64,000 bases of DNA, taken from contig NTMA01000011.1 of NCBI GenBank assembly GCA_002917075.1, forward strand, positions 310,001 through 374,000. The letters are read 5' to 3'. Source of the stretch: Hawksworthiomyces lignivorus. Lineage: Eukaryota > Ascomycota > Sordariomycetes > Ophiostomatales > Ophiostomataceae. Below, in pieces: positions 47,866-59,222 of the stretch (positions are counted from its first letter, which is position 1; every line of letters starts with the position of its first letter). The notes under the pieces are model-generated. The model ran no database searches. It saw only the letters and a program-made list of their open reading frames with translations, and was not told the DNA's origin. Made by a program: the position numbers and the translations under genes.

Positions 47866-48578
47866 TTTGCTACAGTCTAATTTGTGTCCTTGATGCCGAG
47901 CGTAGTCGAAAATGATACAATAAAGTTGATGTTGGATCTAAAATTAAACCTGCTTATGCAGCATGGTTGTTCCATAACAGGAACTGTATATTATATGTGA
48001 TTGCTAGCCCCAGGCGGCAAAGTTCGTGACGGGGCCCGGCACTCGGTGGCGTGGTTGCTGGTGATGTCGAGGGCTTTCGAGTCACTTCTTGGAGCTACAG
48101 CGAAGCTTCGATCTCTTATCTTATCGTACGGCCCACAAAAAAAGTATCCCGCCTGCCTTGTACTGTTACTCCGTACATACGGTACCAATGTGTTATACCT
48201 ATTATAAGAAAATGCATATATCAGAACATTCCTATAGAAAACTATATGGTGTAAGTCCATGTTCACGACTGCCCCGCCAACGAGGGACCGCTTTTTTTTT
48301 TTTTTTTTTTTTGTAGGCTATTATGTGGTCGAAAAGCAAAAACTGTCCCTTTGCTAGGGAAAAACGAGAAAAATCAAATTTCATTGAACTTCGTACGTCC
48401 CACTGCCCATCCAACCCCCCCCCCCCACCAAAAACATTCTTCGTTCATCTTTTCTCAGCTTGCCCTGGAAATTTCTTGTCTCTCGTCTTAATTTCCCCCT
48501 TTTCTTCCTTGCTCTCTCGTCTATATAATCTCTTCCTCTCTTTCTCCAAACTTCCAAAACTTCATCTCCTCCGTCACA
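47866..48578. promoter_or_regulatory. Divergent promoter region HSP78 / eEF1B
   Basis: 713 bases between the two start codons. It holds the candidate heat-shock element (48076-48109), one TACTCCGTA element (48167-48175), a T run (about 48293-48313), a 12-C run (48415-48426) and a pyrimidine-rich leader for eEF1B. Confidence 0.5.
48076..48109. promoter_or_regulatory. Candidate heat-shock element upstream of HSP78
   Basis: Alternating TTC/GAA-like triplets at 5-bp spacing: TTC, GTC, TTC, GGA at 48076-48093, followed by a perfect GAAGCTTC at 48102-48109. Hsf1 binds inverted nGAAn units; two of the four first units are imperfect. The site is about 210-245 bp upstream of the HSP78 start, a sensible distance. 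Confidence 0.35.
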
Positions 48579-49818
48579 ATGGGTTTCACAGATCTGCTCA
48601 CTGACGCCGGCCTCGCTGGTATGTTCTGCGCTGCTTTCTCTCCCTGAAACGCTGGGAGAGAAATAGACTCTGTCTCAGTTCTTCTAGCATCTTGCTTCTT
48701 TTTGCTTCTCTTTTTTTCATTTCTATGCTCTGCTTTCACTTTCTCTCCCTCTGGCTTCGCCAGATGGCGGCCCGCGCAGTTCCATGCTGACCGACACTCA
48801 CAGTGCTCAACAGCTGGCTGACCACTCGCTCATACATCACTGGGTATGTTTCCGCCTCCATCCTCTTTTTTGCGGCCTTGCTAGCTCGCCCACGCCTTCT
48901 TTTTGTCTCTTCCCCAACAGCGTTACTTCATGATGAGGAAAAATTGGTCCGTGTTTCAGAGTAGCCTCAAGACCTACATAAGATGAACAAACAATACGCA
49001 ACACTGTTGCATCTCTGATCCTTAGCGCTTCTTCCCAATATTGTCTGCTTCTGCAGTTTTTTTTTTTTGGGCTGCTACCTATTTTGGGCTCTGTTTTGGG
49101 GTAGTACCTTTACTGACCGCGCGTTTCTTCCACCACTATAGCTACTCCGCCTCGCAGGCCGATGTTGCTGTCTTCAAGGCCCTGAAGTCTGCCCCTGAGG
49201 CTGCCAAGTACCCCAACGCTGCGCGGTGGTACAAGCACATCGCCTCTTACGAGGACGAGTTCCCCACTCTGGCCGGCGATGCCTCCAAGCCGTACACTGC
49301 TTACGGCCCCGAGGCCGTCGAGGTGGCTGCCAACCAGACCAAGGCTGCCGCCGCCGAGGAGGAGGATGAGGACGATGTCGACCTGTTCGGCAGCGACGAG
49401 GAGGAGGAGGACCCTGAGGCCGTCCGTATCCGGGAAGAGCGTCTGGCCGAGTACCGTAAGAAGAAGGAGGGCAAGACCAAGCCGGCTGCCAAGTCGGTTG
49501 TGACGCTGGACGTCAAGCCTTGGGGTATGTTTGGTCTACTTTCCCCGTCCATTTCAGTTCTTCGTGGGTGACTAACTTTATTTTCCAGACGACGAGACCG
49601 ATATGAAGGGCCTGGAAGAGTCTGTCCGCAGCGTCGAGCAGGACGGTCTCGTCTGGGGTTTGTCCAAGCTGGTCCCTGTCGGCTTCGGTATCAAGAAGCT
49701 GCAGATTACCCTGGTCATCGAGGACGAGAAGGTCAGTCTGGATGACCTCCAGGACACCATTGCCGGCTTCGAGGACTACGTCCAGTCGTCCGACGTTGTT
49801 GCCATGCAGAAGCTGTAA
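48579..49818 (+). CDS. Translation elongation factor 1-beta (eEF1B alpha)
   Basis: The guanine nucleotide exchange factor for eEF1A in translation elongation. Exons: 48579-48618, 48804-48843, 49142-49524 and 49589-49818 (phases 1, 2, 1), giving 230 residues. The N-terminal GST-C-like part is short ([19 protein letters not shown]...[14 protein letters not shown]). It is followed by the acidic linker [19 protein letters not shown] that carries the usual CK2-type site, and the C-terminal GEF domain: [38 protein letters not shown] and the terminal MQKL. Intron 3 (298 nt) hosts a C/D snoRNA (48920-49028), the same host arrangement as yeast EFB1 and snR18. Confidence 0.95.
48920..49028 (+). ncRNA. 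snR18: C/D box snoRNA U18/snR18 homologue in eEF1B intron 3
   Basis: Box C ATGATGA (48930-48936), D' CAGA (48957-48960), weak C' AGATGA (48981-48986) and box D CTGA (49015-49018), with a 6-bp outer stem GCGTTA (48920-48925) against TAGCGC (49023-49028, one G-U pair). The guide before D' reads TTGGTCCGTGTTTC and is the exact complement of the conserved large-subunit rRNA segment GAAACACGGACCAA. Counting five bases from D' selects the A in AAACACGG, matching the A649/C650 site that yeast snR18 methylates. Yeast snR18 is also in the intron of EFB1, so host and target agree. A GCAACA/TGTTGC hairpin lies before box D. Confidence 0.92.
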
Positions 49819-50414
49819 ATATGGGGAGAGCGTATGTGCTGGGATCTGAGTGCATGAGGGATGAAAACACGACCTTTTTCTGGAGAATGAGAGACGTCGA
49901 TATTGATTATGTGTGCGGATGAACGGCACAAATGGCACAAAAATCTAACGAGAAAAATATGAAAAAATTCTATAGAAAGGCTAGCCAATTCACATTGTGC
50001 TCCTGAATTCTTTTTTTTTTTCTGGCATGCTATTTGGACTACTATTGGGGAGTTCCGTTGTAATTCTAAGCCAGAGTCGGCCTGTGAAGTTATTTTAGAG
50101 TAATGTCCCATAGATTGGCCAAATAGTTGGTGACCAGAGGGGCGCCGAGTGAGATACTGTCTATTAGTTGGCTTATTGTTGCCCAAGGCGGGACAGAATA
50201 AAGCTACAGCCCACCATGCATTGGCGTGGAATTGGCGGGTCCAGACGCGACTTCGAACTTTCGGTCCTCATCTTTCTTTCGTGCAAGTAATGTATATCGA
50301 CATAGCATCAGTGTTTGGAAAACTGGACATATTCAGAACTGGTTCTTAGTAGATCAATTATACGTCGTTTCTAAAGTCTGGCATTTTGCTTCTCCATCTT
50401 TACCGATTTTACGA
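49819..50414. other. Spacer eEF1B / PSF1
   Basis: 596 bases; 3' flank of eEF1B and upstream region of PSF1 on the same strand. Nothing further recognised. Confidence 0.55.
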
Positions 50415-51441
50415 ATGTATGGAGATCTAGGAAACAAGCTGGTACGGACCCCTCTGCTGCAAAAAGCGCGTGTACTGTCGCGTCTTCTCCCCTTCGGTTC
50501 TCATGTTCAAGTGCTGGGACTTCCGCCTTTCTTGTCTAGACCTGAAATTTTGACAATTGACACGCCTCATCTCTCTCTCTCTAGGTCCAGCATGCCAAGC
50601 GGACGCAGAACCTGGCGCATCTGCCGCCGTACCAGACGGAGATTGTGCGCGGCGTGACGCGCGAGGTGCGCGACCTCGACCGCGACGTGGCCCAGCTGCT
50701 GGCGCCCTTCCAGGCGCCCGGCGCCGCGCCCTTTGACCCGGCCGCCGACCAGGCCACCGCCTGCGCGCTGCTAGTCGACCACCTGGCCATGCGCCGCAAC
50801 AAGCGCTGCCTGCTGGCCTACCACCGCACGCGCACCGACAAGCTGGAGGAACTGGTCTGGAAGGGCGCCGATGTCGTCGACCTGTCGGTGCAGCAGCTGC
50901 GGGACGCCGGGGCCGGGGCTGGCGGCGGTGGCGGCGGTGGCGGCGGCGGCAGCGGCAATGGTGGTCCTGGTGGCGCGTCCGGAGGAGGAGGAGGAGGCAG
51001 CGACGGACCCCCCGGCGTCGGCACCGGCGGCAGCAGCAGCAGTCTGAGCCCTCAGGAGGAAGACTACGTCCGGCAGTACTCGGACCTGCTGGCCGCCTAC
51101 AAGGGCCAGTGGACGGACATTGACCTGACGGGCAGCCTGGAGCCGCCGCGCGATCTGTTCATCGACGTGCGCGTGCTCAAGGACGCGGGCGAGATCCAGA
51201 CTGAATACGGGTGAGACAACTCTCCAGCCTTCTCTCTTTCCTATTCTTTGTTATTTTTTTTTGTTCTTTTCCAGCCCCTCTCCCCGCCTCTCACTTCTCG
51301 TTTCGCATTTAAGACTATAGCTAATGACGGCTCTTCTATACCTACAGGTCCATCACTCTGAGCCGGAATAGCCAGTTTTATGTACGACAGGGCGACGTCG
51401 AGCGCCTGATTGCTCAGGGCTACCTACAGAAGCTGGGCTGA
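50415..51441 (+). CDS. psf1: GINS complex subunit Psf1
   Basis: A subunit of the GINS tetramer, part of the CMG replicative helicase. Exons: 50415-50441 (nine codons, MYGDLGNKL), 50585-51210 and 51348-51441 (phases 0 and 2), giving 248 residues. The tiny first exon is supported by the match of MYGDLGNKLVQHAKRTQNL to the Psf1 N-terminus. Family marks: LPPYQTEIVRGVTREV, MRRNKRCLLAYHRTRTDKLEELVW, and the C-terminal B domain RDLFIDVRVLKDAGEIQTEYGSITLSRNSQFYVR. The protein is about 40 residues longer than most Psf1 proteins because of a Gly/Ser-rich insert (about 123-160) between the A and B domains. Confidence 0.93.
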
Positions 51442-54017
51442 GAGAGAATCGGGTTTTGCTGTAGCCCGGTGTCGGAGCACAGCCGTCCGTCCGTGGCAGC
51501 CGTGTTCTGCGCAGCAGGTGAGTTTCGCTGCTGCTTGTCTTTTCTATCTTCATCTATTGTCTCTTTGTCATATCTATGTGCATTCTATTTGTCGTCTGTT
51601 TCCTTTTTGGGTCTTGTTTGTCATACGTGTGTGTCTTTTAACCATTCCCTCTCCGCACGGGGACGGCAAGGGAAGAGAGAGACTGATCATCTCGGCTGAC
51701 CATCTGCAGATTGGGCATTACGGCTACAACAAGTATACGCTCGCTCCGCTGCGTAGTACAAAGTCAGAATGCGGAGATGAAGCACATGATGAGGACCCCT
51801 ATGAATTATGACCTATCACCCAGCGCTCTGGAAGAGTGGGAGACAGTGCGTCCGGGAAGGTACAGTTGTGTCCCGCACCGCAGAGGGCACAGAAGAGGTT
51901 CCCGATAGACAAGAGACGATAAGAGCCTTGCACTCTCATTTCTTCTGCTCCATGGCCAAGGGCCGGAACATGACGAGATGGCGCATCCGACCTTGCCTCA
52001 TTTGCCTATCCGCAGATGCAAGACACCAAACGGGCTGTCGCCATATGAGGTAAAGCAGGAGAGTCACGGCGACGAAGAAAGAGACAATGCATACGACGCA
52101 ATATAAATAGAGAATATGGGGGACAGTCCCGCTACGCTTCCGTGGGGGGGGGGGCTGCTTTTGGCAGGGCGGCTAAGAACGGGGGAGAGGGGAGAGGAGT
52201 TGGAGAACGACGGAGGACCAGGCAGCATCCGACGCATGGCTGATCTATCTGTCTTTTGGGGAGGGGGGAAAAGGATTGCTGTTTTCTTCGGCTTTGCATA
52301 GACTCTGTACATCCCGTGCATATATCTTGCATGCTTTCCTAGGAAGTACATCGCGTTGCTCTGCAACGGGGATTGGCTGCCCATCCACAGAATAGATTCT
52401 TCTGCGCACGCGGTTTTCTGCAGGCTCTTAGAGGCAGGGCCGTATTCGCCAAAAGAAGAAGTGGGAACTAATACGACTGCAATACAACAAGGACAGGGCG
52501 TTTTATTTTATTTTATTTTATTTCAAAATTGGCCCTCCCGAGTTGTACATTTTTTTGCTCGTTCACATGGCCAATAAAACTTTTTCTGTCCTGCAGTAAA
52601 CACTGAATACAGCCGCCCCTGGTACTGTACGGGAAATGGGATGGACACTGTATTTCTCTTCAGCGGAGACGCTCACCTGGGCTCGATCGCAGCACATTGG
52701 GGGATGGTCTGGTGAGCTTGGACCAACCAACACGCCACTAGCGCCGCTGTGGGCCAACCCTGTGGCGGGGTGAATTCCCTGAATTGGAAGGGAGAGACTG
52801 CTGATTGGCTGCCCATTTCAAAAATTTTGTCCACCGTCTCTCATAAGTCAATTCGTACTGTGCTATAAGACCCATTGCATCATCCACTTTCGTCCGCAGC
52901 AATGCCCGTCAGACAAGCAGAGCTTGGACGGCGTCTTTTCTCGTGCTTTCTACGCGGCAGCGTTCTAGACTTGCATGTTTGATGAAGAGTTTGTCGCCAT
53001 CCGTCCGTCAGATGTTCGTTCCTTTTACTCTCTGTGCACCTTCCACCATGCAAACAGTGCAAGGCAGTATAACTGATGCAAGCAATACGTGTACAGGCAG
53101 CGCAATCAAAGCTGCTAATGAGATGTGATCTGTAGATGAGAAGAGGTGGTACCGTTGACCCAATTCATCGTGTCATAAGCCGTTCTTTGCCTTTTCAATT
53201 CGTCCATTCACCAAATCGCACTATATAAAATGGAGAGCTCCATTAGTCGCACGTGTCGATCTGCAAGGCAGCCTGTCGTAGTTTCCTAGTATGAATTCCA
53301 CCGCGAGTGACCTTGGCTCCTTCCTTTGTGTCTAGCAAATTTTGGTCCTTCTAAAGTAACACGGGAAAGGGAAGGAACTTTCCTGTGGTTTTCTTTTCTA
53401 ACGGCATTACGAACAGAAATCCGCGCTAGAGAGGATTAGAGATAGATAACAGAACAAGGAGCCTTAAAGTGCCATTGGACTATCTTTTTCTTTTCTTGGC
53501 CTCCCTTTCGCTCCCGTCTCCAAGAGAGGCACCACACCTCGCACTTCTTGCTGCTGCTGCTGCTCGCTGCTCGCTGTCGTCTTGCATCTGACCATTCCTT
53601 GGCGAACAAGCTTCCTAAAACAAAAAGAGACACAGAAAAGAGAGAGAGAGAGAGAGAGAAGAGGCCAGATCCTGGCCCATTACGACATCCTCCCTCTCCG
53701 CGCGGTCCACATTAAAACATTAGCAGACTAGATCGGGGCCGGCGATCTCTTTGCTCGAGCTCAAGTCTTGAGATACGACAAGAAAAGCTCCCCAAGGGAC
53801 CTCTTCGGCCCGGCCAGCATTTCCCATACCCAGCCGTCCGCTTTCTTGGTGGACCTTCAAATTCGGCCTACCTCCCCCTTTCTTTGTTTCCTTTCAATAT
53901 GCTGCTGCCATAGATGTGCTCGCAGCCCATCTGCAATCTAGGACGGCACGAGACAACACTAACTCGACAGACATTGCCTTAGCGGCTTGTCTCTTCTCCC
54001 CTCACCTCTTCCTCACC
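51442..54017. other. Intergenic spacer of 2.6 kb upstream of the SulP gene
   Basis: No coding gene supported. It contains an 11-G run (52144-52154), a TTTTA pentamer repeat (about 52500-52525), a GA dinucleotide run (about 53638-53660) and a weak C/D snoRNA-like element (52970-53082). Confidence 0.5.
52970..53082 (+). ncRNA. Weak C/D snoRNA-like element
   Basis: CTTGCA (52970-52975) can pair with TGCAAG (53077-53082); inside lie TTGATGA (52979-52985) as a box C with a non-consensus first base and CTGA (53073-53076) as box D. The size (113 nt) is plausible, but box C is offset by three bases from the stem and no rRNA-complementary guide was recognised. It may be chance. Confidence 0.2.
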
Positions 54018-57000
54018 ATGTCTTCCACACCTCCCTCCGCCTTTGCCTTCACGGCATGGGGTCGGAGGCGGGCCGACTCCTTTGGCTCGCAAGACAGCAG
54101 CGCCCTGTCTGAGAGTCGTGGTAGACACCGATCAGCAAGCTCTGGAGCTCCGTCAAGGCACTTCTTGCCGATCCAAGAGCCGCAGTCCCTGCAGCAATCT
54201 GCCGACTCTAGACTCTCTTCGTCCTTTGCCTCTGCCGGCCAGAGAGAACCGCTCCGGTCCTTCATCAACGCTGCCCACCGAGATCATTTAGGTACGGGCT
54301 TTCTTCGCTGTGCTTGTTCTTGGCTAACATATGCTAACTTGCCCTCCGACCTATCCCAGCCCCCGTCAGCAGCTTCCAGCAGGCCCGATCCGTACGTGAA
54401 GACACTGCCGAATTAGCTACGTACCAGCTGGCCGACCAGAACGAACGCCGCAGCTCCTCGTTTCTCGCCCGCAACCGCTCGATGTCCTTCCGCACTGTCC
54501 TCTCCTCGGATGTGGACGTGGATGACAACGAATCTAGACCGGCAACAACAGCTAGCGCGACAAATCTTGGTTCCGAGACCATTGAGGAAACGTCGGAACC
54601 GGAACCCTCTCCGCCACTTGAGGAAGGACGGCAACTCGGTGAAGATAGCACATACGAGGCAGAAGATATCGACGAGGGACCATCTTTGCTGACACGCGCC
54701 TTGCGGCGGTCGCCTCCGCACAGTCTAGGTGCTGCTTCTGAGCTCCACACCCAAGTCGGTCAAGGATACAACGCTGCAAGAAGTCCGTCTGAGCCTTTCA
54801 GAGTTGTCGGCGGTAATTACGGCCGCGATAATAGCGAGGCGATCTTTTCGGATGCCGAGGATGATGTTGTACACGAGTCAAGCATCCCGGATTTACATCT
54901 TCAACCCTCCCAAGCGGCATTGAAGACCGGAGAAGAAGGTGGTAGAAGAAGCTCCGCACATGCCTCCGAATCAACTCCTCTTTTGAGTGCGCCACACTCT
55001 CCAGATTATTCTGGCCTCGCGAACGGGTCAGGCAGGGGTGGATATGACCTTGAAGGCCAGAAGGATGTCTTTAGCCGTCGCCTGTTCGGCTTCTTCAGTT
55101 GGTCCCGCAGCCAAGTCGTTGACAATGGCGTTCTCCCTGTGCGACAGCGGCTTGGGAAAGCGGCCCATACCGTTACACATTTAAAATGCTGGAACCGCAA
55201 GGCGCTCTGGGACAACGTCATTGTTGCCCCCGTTGCATGCCTTCCCGCTGTCATTGTGGGTCTGCTGTTGAACATTCTTGACGCTCTGTCCTATGGTGAG
55301 TTCTATGCTTGCTCTCGAAGCTTCAAATTTCTCATTTGAAGAAGGATTTATATTAACTTTGAACTCCATCATCTAGGCATGATTCTCTTTCCACTTGGCA
55401 ACCCGATTTTTTCTCACCTTGGTCCTGCTGGCATCTCCATCTTCTACGTCAGCACCATTGTATCCCAGCTCACTTATTCCTTTGGGAGCATCTTTAAAGG
55501 CGGCATCGGATCTGAGTTGATTGAAGTCGTTCCCTTTTTCCATAGCATGGCAACAACTATTACTGGGATTATTGGAGAAGACAAGCCAGAAGCCGTTATA
55601 GCTACAACCATCACATCCTATGCCATAAGTGCAATGTTGACCGGCTCTGTCTTCTACCTAATGGGCCAGTTCAAGTTTGGTTACATCGTTGGCTTCATTC
55701 CTCGTCATATTCTCATCGGCTGCATTGGTGGTGTTGGTTGGTTCCTCGTCGCTACGGGCTTTGAAGTCACGGCACGCATTGATGGTAGTCTGAGCTATGA
55801 TCTAAATACTCTAAAGAAGCTCTTGGAGTGGGACACCGTTCAGCTCTGGGTCCCGCCGCTTTGTCTCGCCGTCATCCTCTTCTGGAGCCAAAAACATATC
55901 ACCAACAAATATTTTCTGCCGCTCTACATCATCGCCATCCCATTCCTGTTTTACCTCTTTGTCTTGGTTGCTGGACCGTTTAACCCATCTCGCCTTCGAA
56001 GCCACGGATGGATCTTCGAGGGCCCGCCAGCTGGAGAACCCTGGTGGTTCTTTTACACGCTGTACCGTAAGTGCGATGTGAAGAATTGAATTTGCAATGT
56101 CCTTTGAGCGCTGAGATTGCTGACCCGAAAATTACTTCTAGAATTCGACAAGGTGCGTTGGGATGCCATCGGCCAATGCGTTCCAGCTATGTTTGCCCTC
56201 ACATTCTTCGGCGTACTGCACGTCCCAATCAACGTACCTGCGCTGGCGTTAAACACTGGTGAGGACCACGCCGACTTGAATCATGAGCTCAAATTGCATG
56301 GTTTTTCCAACTTCATCTCTGGCTGCTTTGGGAGCATTCAGAACTACCTGGTCTATGCCAACTCGCTGTTTTTTATGAGGTCTGGGGGCGACAGTCGCTT
56401 GGCCGGCATCGAATTAGCCATCTTGACGTTTGGTGTCATGTTGATTGGACCCAACATCATTGGTTTTATCCCTGTGATGATGGTCGGCTGTCTGATCTTT
56501 GATCTTGGGTTTGAACTACTCGTTGAGGCAATTTGGGAGCCTCGGAAAAAGTTGAAGCTGCCAGAATATGTGACAGTATGCGACCCTTCCTCCCTAGCTT
56601 ATCTTTACTGCGCGATATACTGATGTTGTTGTTCAAAACAGGTTATTGTGATTGTGCTGATCATGGGAATATATGATTTCGTTGTCGGCATTGGCGTTGG
56701 AATTCTTTTGGCGTTCGTGTCTTTGATTTTCCAGACATCACAGATTTCCGCCGTTCGAGCGGTATATGCTGGAGACATTGTCAGCTCCACAGTCCGACGG
56801 AATCATTTCCAGCACCACTACCTCCGCCAAGTCGGCCGGCAGATCTGTATTTTGAAAGTGGCTGGCTATCTCTTCTTTGGCACAATTGCAAGTGTGGAGA
56901 GCAAGATACGCGAGCTCATTGCAGATGAAGCATTTATTCAGCGCCCCATCCGCTACCTGATTCTTGACTTACGACAAGTTACGGGTTTGGACTACTCTGC

Positions 57001-57901
57001 CGGAGAGGCCTTTAATACCATCAGTAGGCTGCTGCATGGCAAGGGAATTCACCTTGTTTTGAGCGGCGTCAACGCGGAAAGAGGGCTGGGCCATGACCTC
57101 CGTGCCGTGGGGCTTGGTGAAGACGACGTTGAAGTAACGTTTCTACCCGATATAAATACGGCTCTGGAGCTCTGTGAGAATGAGTTGCTGAAGACTCTTT
57201 ATGCCAGTCAAGTGATGCAAGCAAACGAGATGCCGAAAAAGCCGTCAACAGCTGATGAAAATACAGCGTCTCCAATGGCCACTTCATCATCGAATACGCA
57301 TTTATATCCTCCGTCTGGTGATAGGGACAATGTTGCTATGCCTTCGCTGGATCTGCTAGCGAGTTCGCCGCGCCGTAGCCATCTGCAAGCAGCTGCACGC
57401 GAGTCACTTGAACGCATCGAGGCTCAGAGACAACCCAGATGGCAGAATTTCAGTGAGCCGCTTCGGCTTATGCTACAGATCTTTGAGGATATCAGCGAAA
57501 AGAATGAAGATTTTTGGTTCCGCGCAACGCGGTACTTTGAGAGGCGAGAGTTTCGCGCTGGCCAGCTGCTGTTCCGTGCTGGAGCTGCAGCAGACGGGTT
57601 TTATCTGCTGGAGAAGGGTATCGTTCGAGCCGAGTATGATCTGCCTCATGGCCGGGCTTACCACGAGAGTATAGTAGCTGGGACCACATGTGGTGAACTT
57701 CCGTTTTTCTCTGACACAACGAGGACGGCTACGGCCTATGCTGATCTAGACTGCGTGACTTGGGTGCTTGACCGAAATGCCTGGCAGCGGCTACAAGAGG
57801 ATGATCCAGAGGTAGCGCAGGAGCTGTTAAGAGTGTCTCTTAAGCTGACGGCGGAACGCATGTCTACAGTGCCGTCGTCAACTATGCTTATGGCGGATTA
57901 A
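54018..57901 (+). CDS. SulP-family vacuolar transporter with STAS and cyclic-nucleotide-binding domains (Vsb1-like)
   Basis: A membrane transporter resembling yeast Vsb1 (YGR125W), which is needed for vacuolar storage of basic amino acids; the substrate here is inferred. Exons: 54018-54291, 54360-55295, 55377-56066, 56142-56575 and 56642-57901 (phases 1, 1, 1, 0), giving 1197 residues. A Ser-rich cytosolic N-terminus of about 380 residues includes an ESTPLLS dileucine-like signal of the kind used for vacuole sorting. The SulP core (about 390-810) has GMILFPLGNPIF, GFIPRHILIGCIGGVGWFL and PVMMVGCLIFDLGFELLVEA. A STAS domain lies at about 850-965 (LILDLRQVTGLDYSAGEAF). A cNMP-binding-like fold follows at about 1065-1165 (GQLLFRAGAAADGFYLLEKG, GELPFFSDTTRTATAYA). 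ATG 54018 is the first in frame. Confidence 0.92.
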
Positions 57902-59222
57902 GGACGGAGTTATAACGGATACATAAAAATAAAAGGAAAAGGAAAATCACCACCATAGCGTGGACGCGGGACCAGGCGGTCCCCAAGAGTGTATATATAT
58001 ATCAATTTAAATATACAATAGACGTCCGCGTCAGCGATAGTGTCAAACTCTCCTTATGAGTATATGTCGACCGACTCATAAGTGTTGCCGTCTCGGCCAT
58101 CTAAGGTTAGCATTTATTTCACTATTAATCATCCACTTTCCACGTCTCTTTTATTATCAAAGTACTTTTCTATTTGAGTATGAGGATTGTAGAAGAGACT
58201 GCTGATATTGTGATTCTTGTTTTTCTCGATCTTACATGAACATAGTATCCCTTTGGATTGTGAAAAGAATTTATATATTTTTCTTGAACGACGAAAACAA
58301 TGCTTAAATATTGCAACACTACAATACTGTGTACATAGGATATTTAGACTTTTCTTTATAGCTGAATTTTTTTTTTGAGGCGAAGGGGAACGAATCCGCC
58401 AATACGCTATGAGATTGAGCTAAAATACATACATACAACCCTAACAAGATGCAAAAAAAATAAAAATAAAAAATAATAGGGGCAATGATAAACAAACCGG
58501 TTAGCAAATTCGGTCCAAGCCGACAACGACCAAATTGAACGCTACATACACAATCACTCCTGGATGCTATACGTATCTAACCTCAAATCCAGAGACATTA
58601 TTATCAAATACACGCTAAAAGGAGAAAAAATAAATTACATCGTGCATGAGTAGCAAAATAGCGAAGCAAGCGTCATAATATTTCTTCAATAGAAAAAGGG
58701 GAGTCGCTAACCGATGACAAAATATATTCTTTTTCGTTTTGGTCACATATGCTGTTGCTAATCCATTCCTCAGACCCCTTCTTGCTCACACAAAAACTTT
58801 AAAAAGGGGGGGAGGAATAATTCCACGTCGAGAAGAAACAAGATTTCAAGCCGGCAAACGAAACCAAAAGCCCTCAGCAATAACAGCCGAAAAGGGAAAA
58901 CGCCACGGGGTGCAATGCTTCCAATACAAAACAAGATACGCCCAAATTTTCGGGGGTTGAGTTTAAGGCCAAGAACAGATGAAAAGAATCATATAACGGT
59001 CTAAGAAGGATAGACGGGAATACGGACGAAGACAAAGAGAGGGATATAAGAACAGCCTTATCTTTGCCAAGCTGCATGCATGTAGAACAAAAGCTTGGAA
59101 AAGATTCTAAGGCGTGGAGATGAGGATGGACGTAGTTCAGTCCTGATCCGGTTCTCCAAAAGAGAATGGAAAGAAATAAGAAGAGGTGGAAAAGAGAATA
59201 GAAAGAATAAAAGCAGTGGCAT
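57902..59222. other. Convergent spacer SulP gene / LRG1
   Basis: 1.3 kb of AT-rich 3' flanks. The only recognisable element is the tRNA-like fragment with an A-tail on the minus strand at 58367-58430. Confidence 0.55.
58367..58430 (-). repeat. tRNA-like fragment with A-tail (possible SINE relic)
   Basis: Read on the minus strand, TAGCTCAATCTCATAGC resembles a tRNA D arm (A box) and GGATTCGTTCC resembles a T-loop (B box), followed after about ten bases by a run of ten A. The anticodon arm is missing and the near-invariant A of the T-loop is absent, so it is not a working tRNA gene. A tRNA-derived short interspersed element relic is one reading. Confidence 0.3.
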
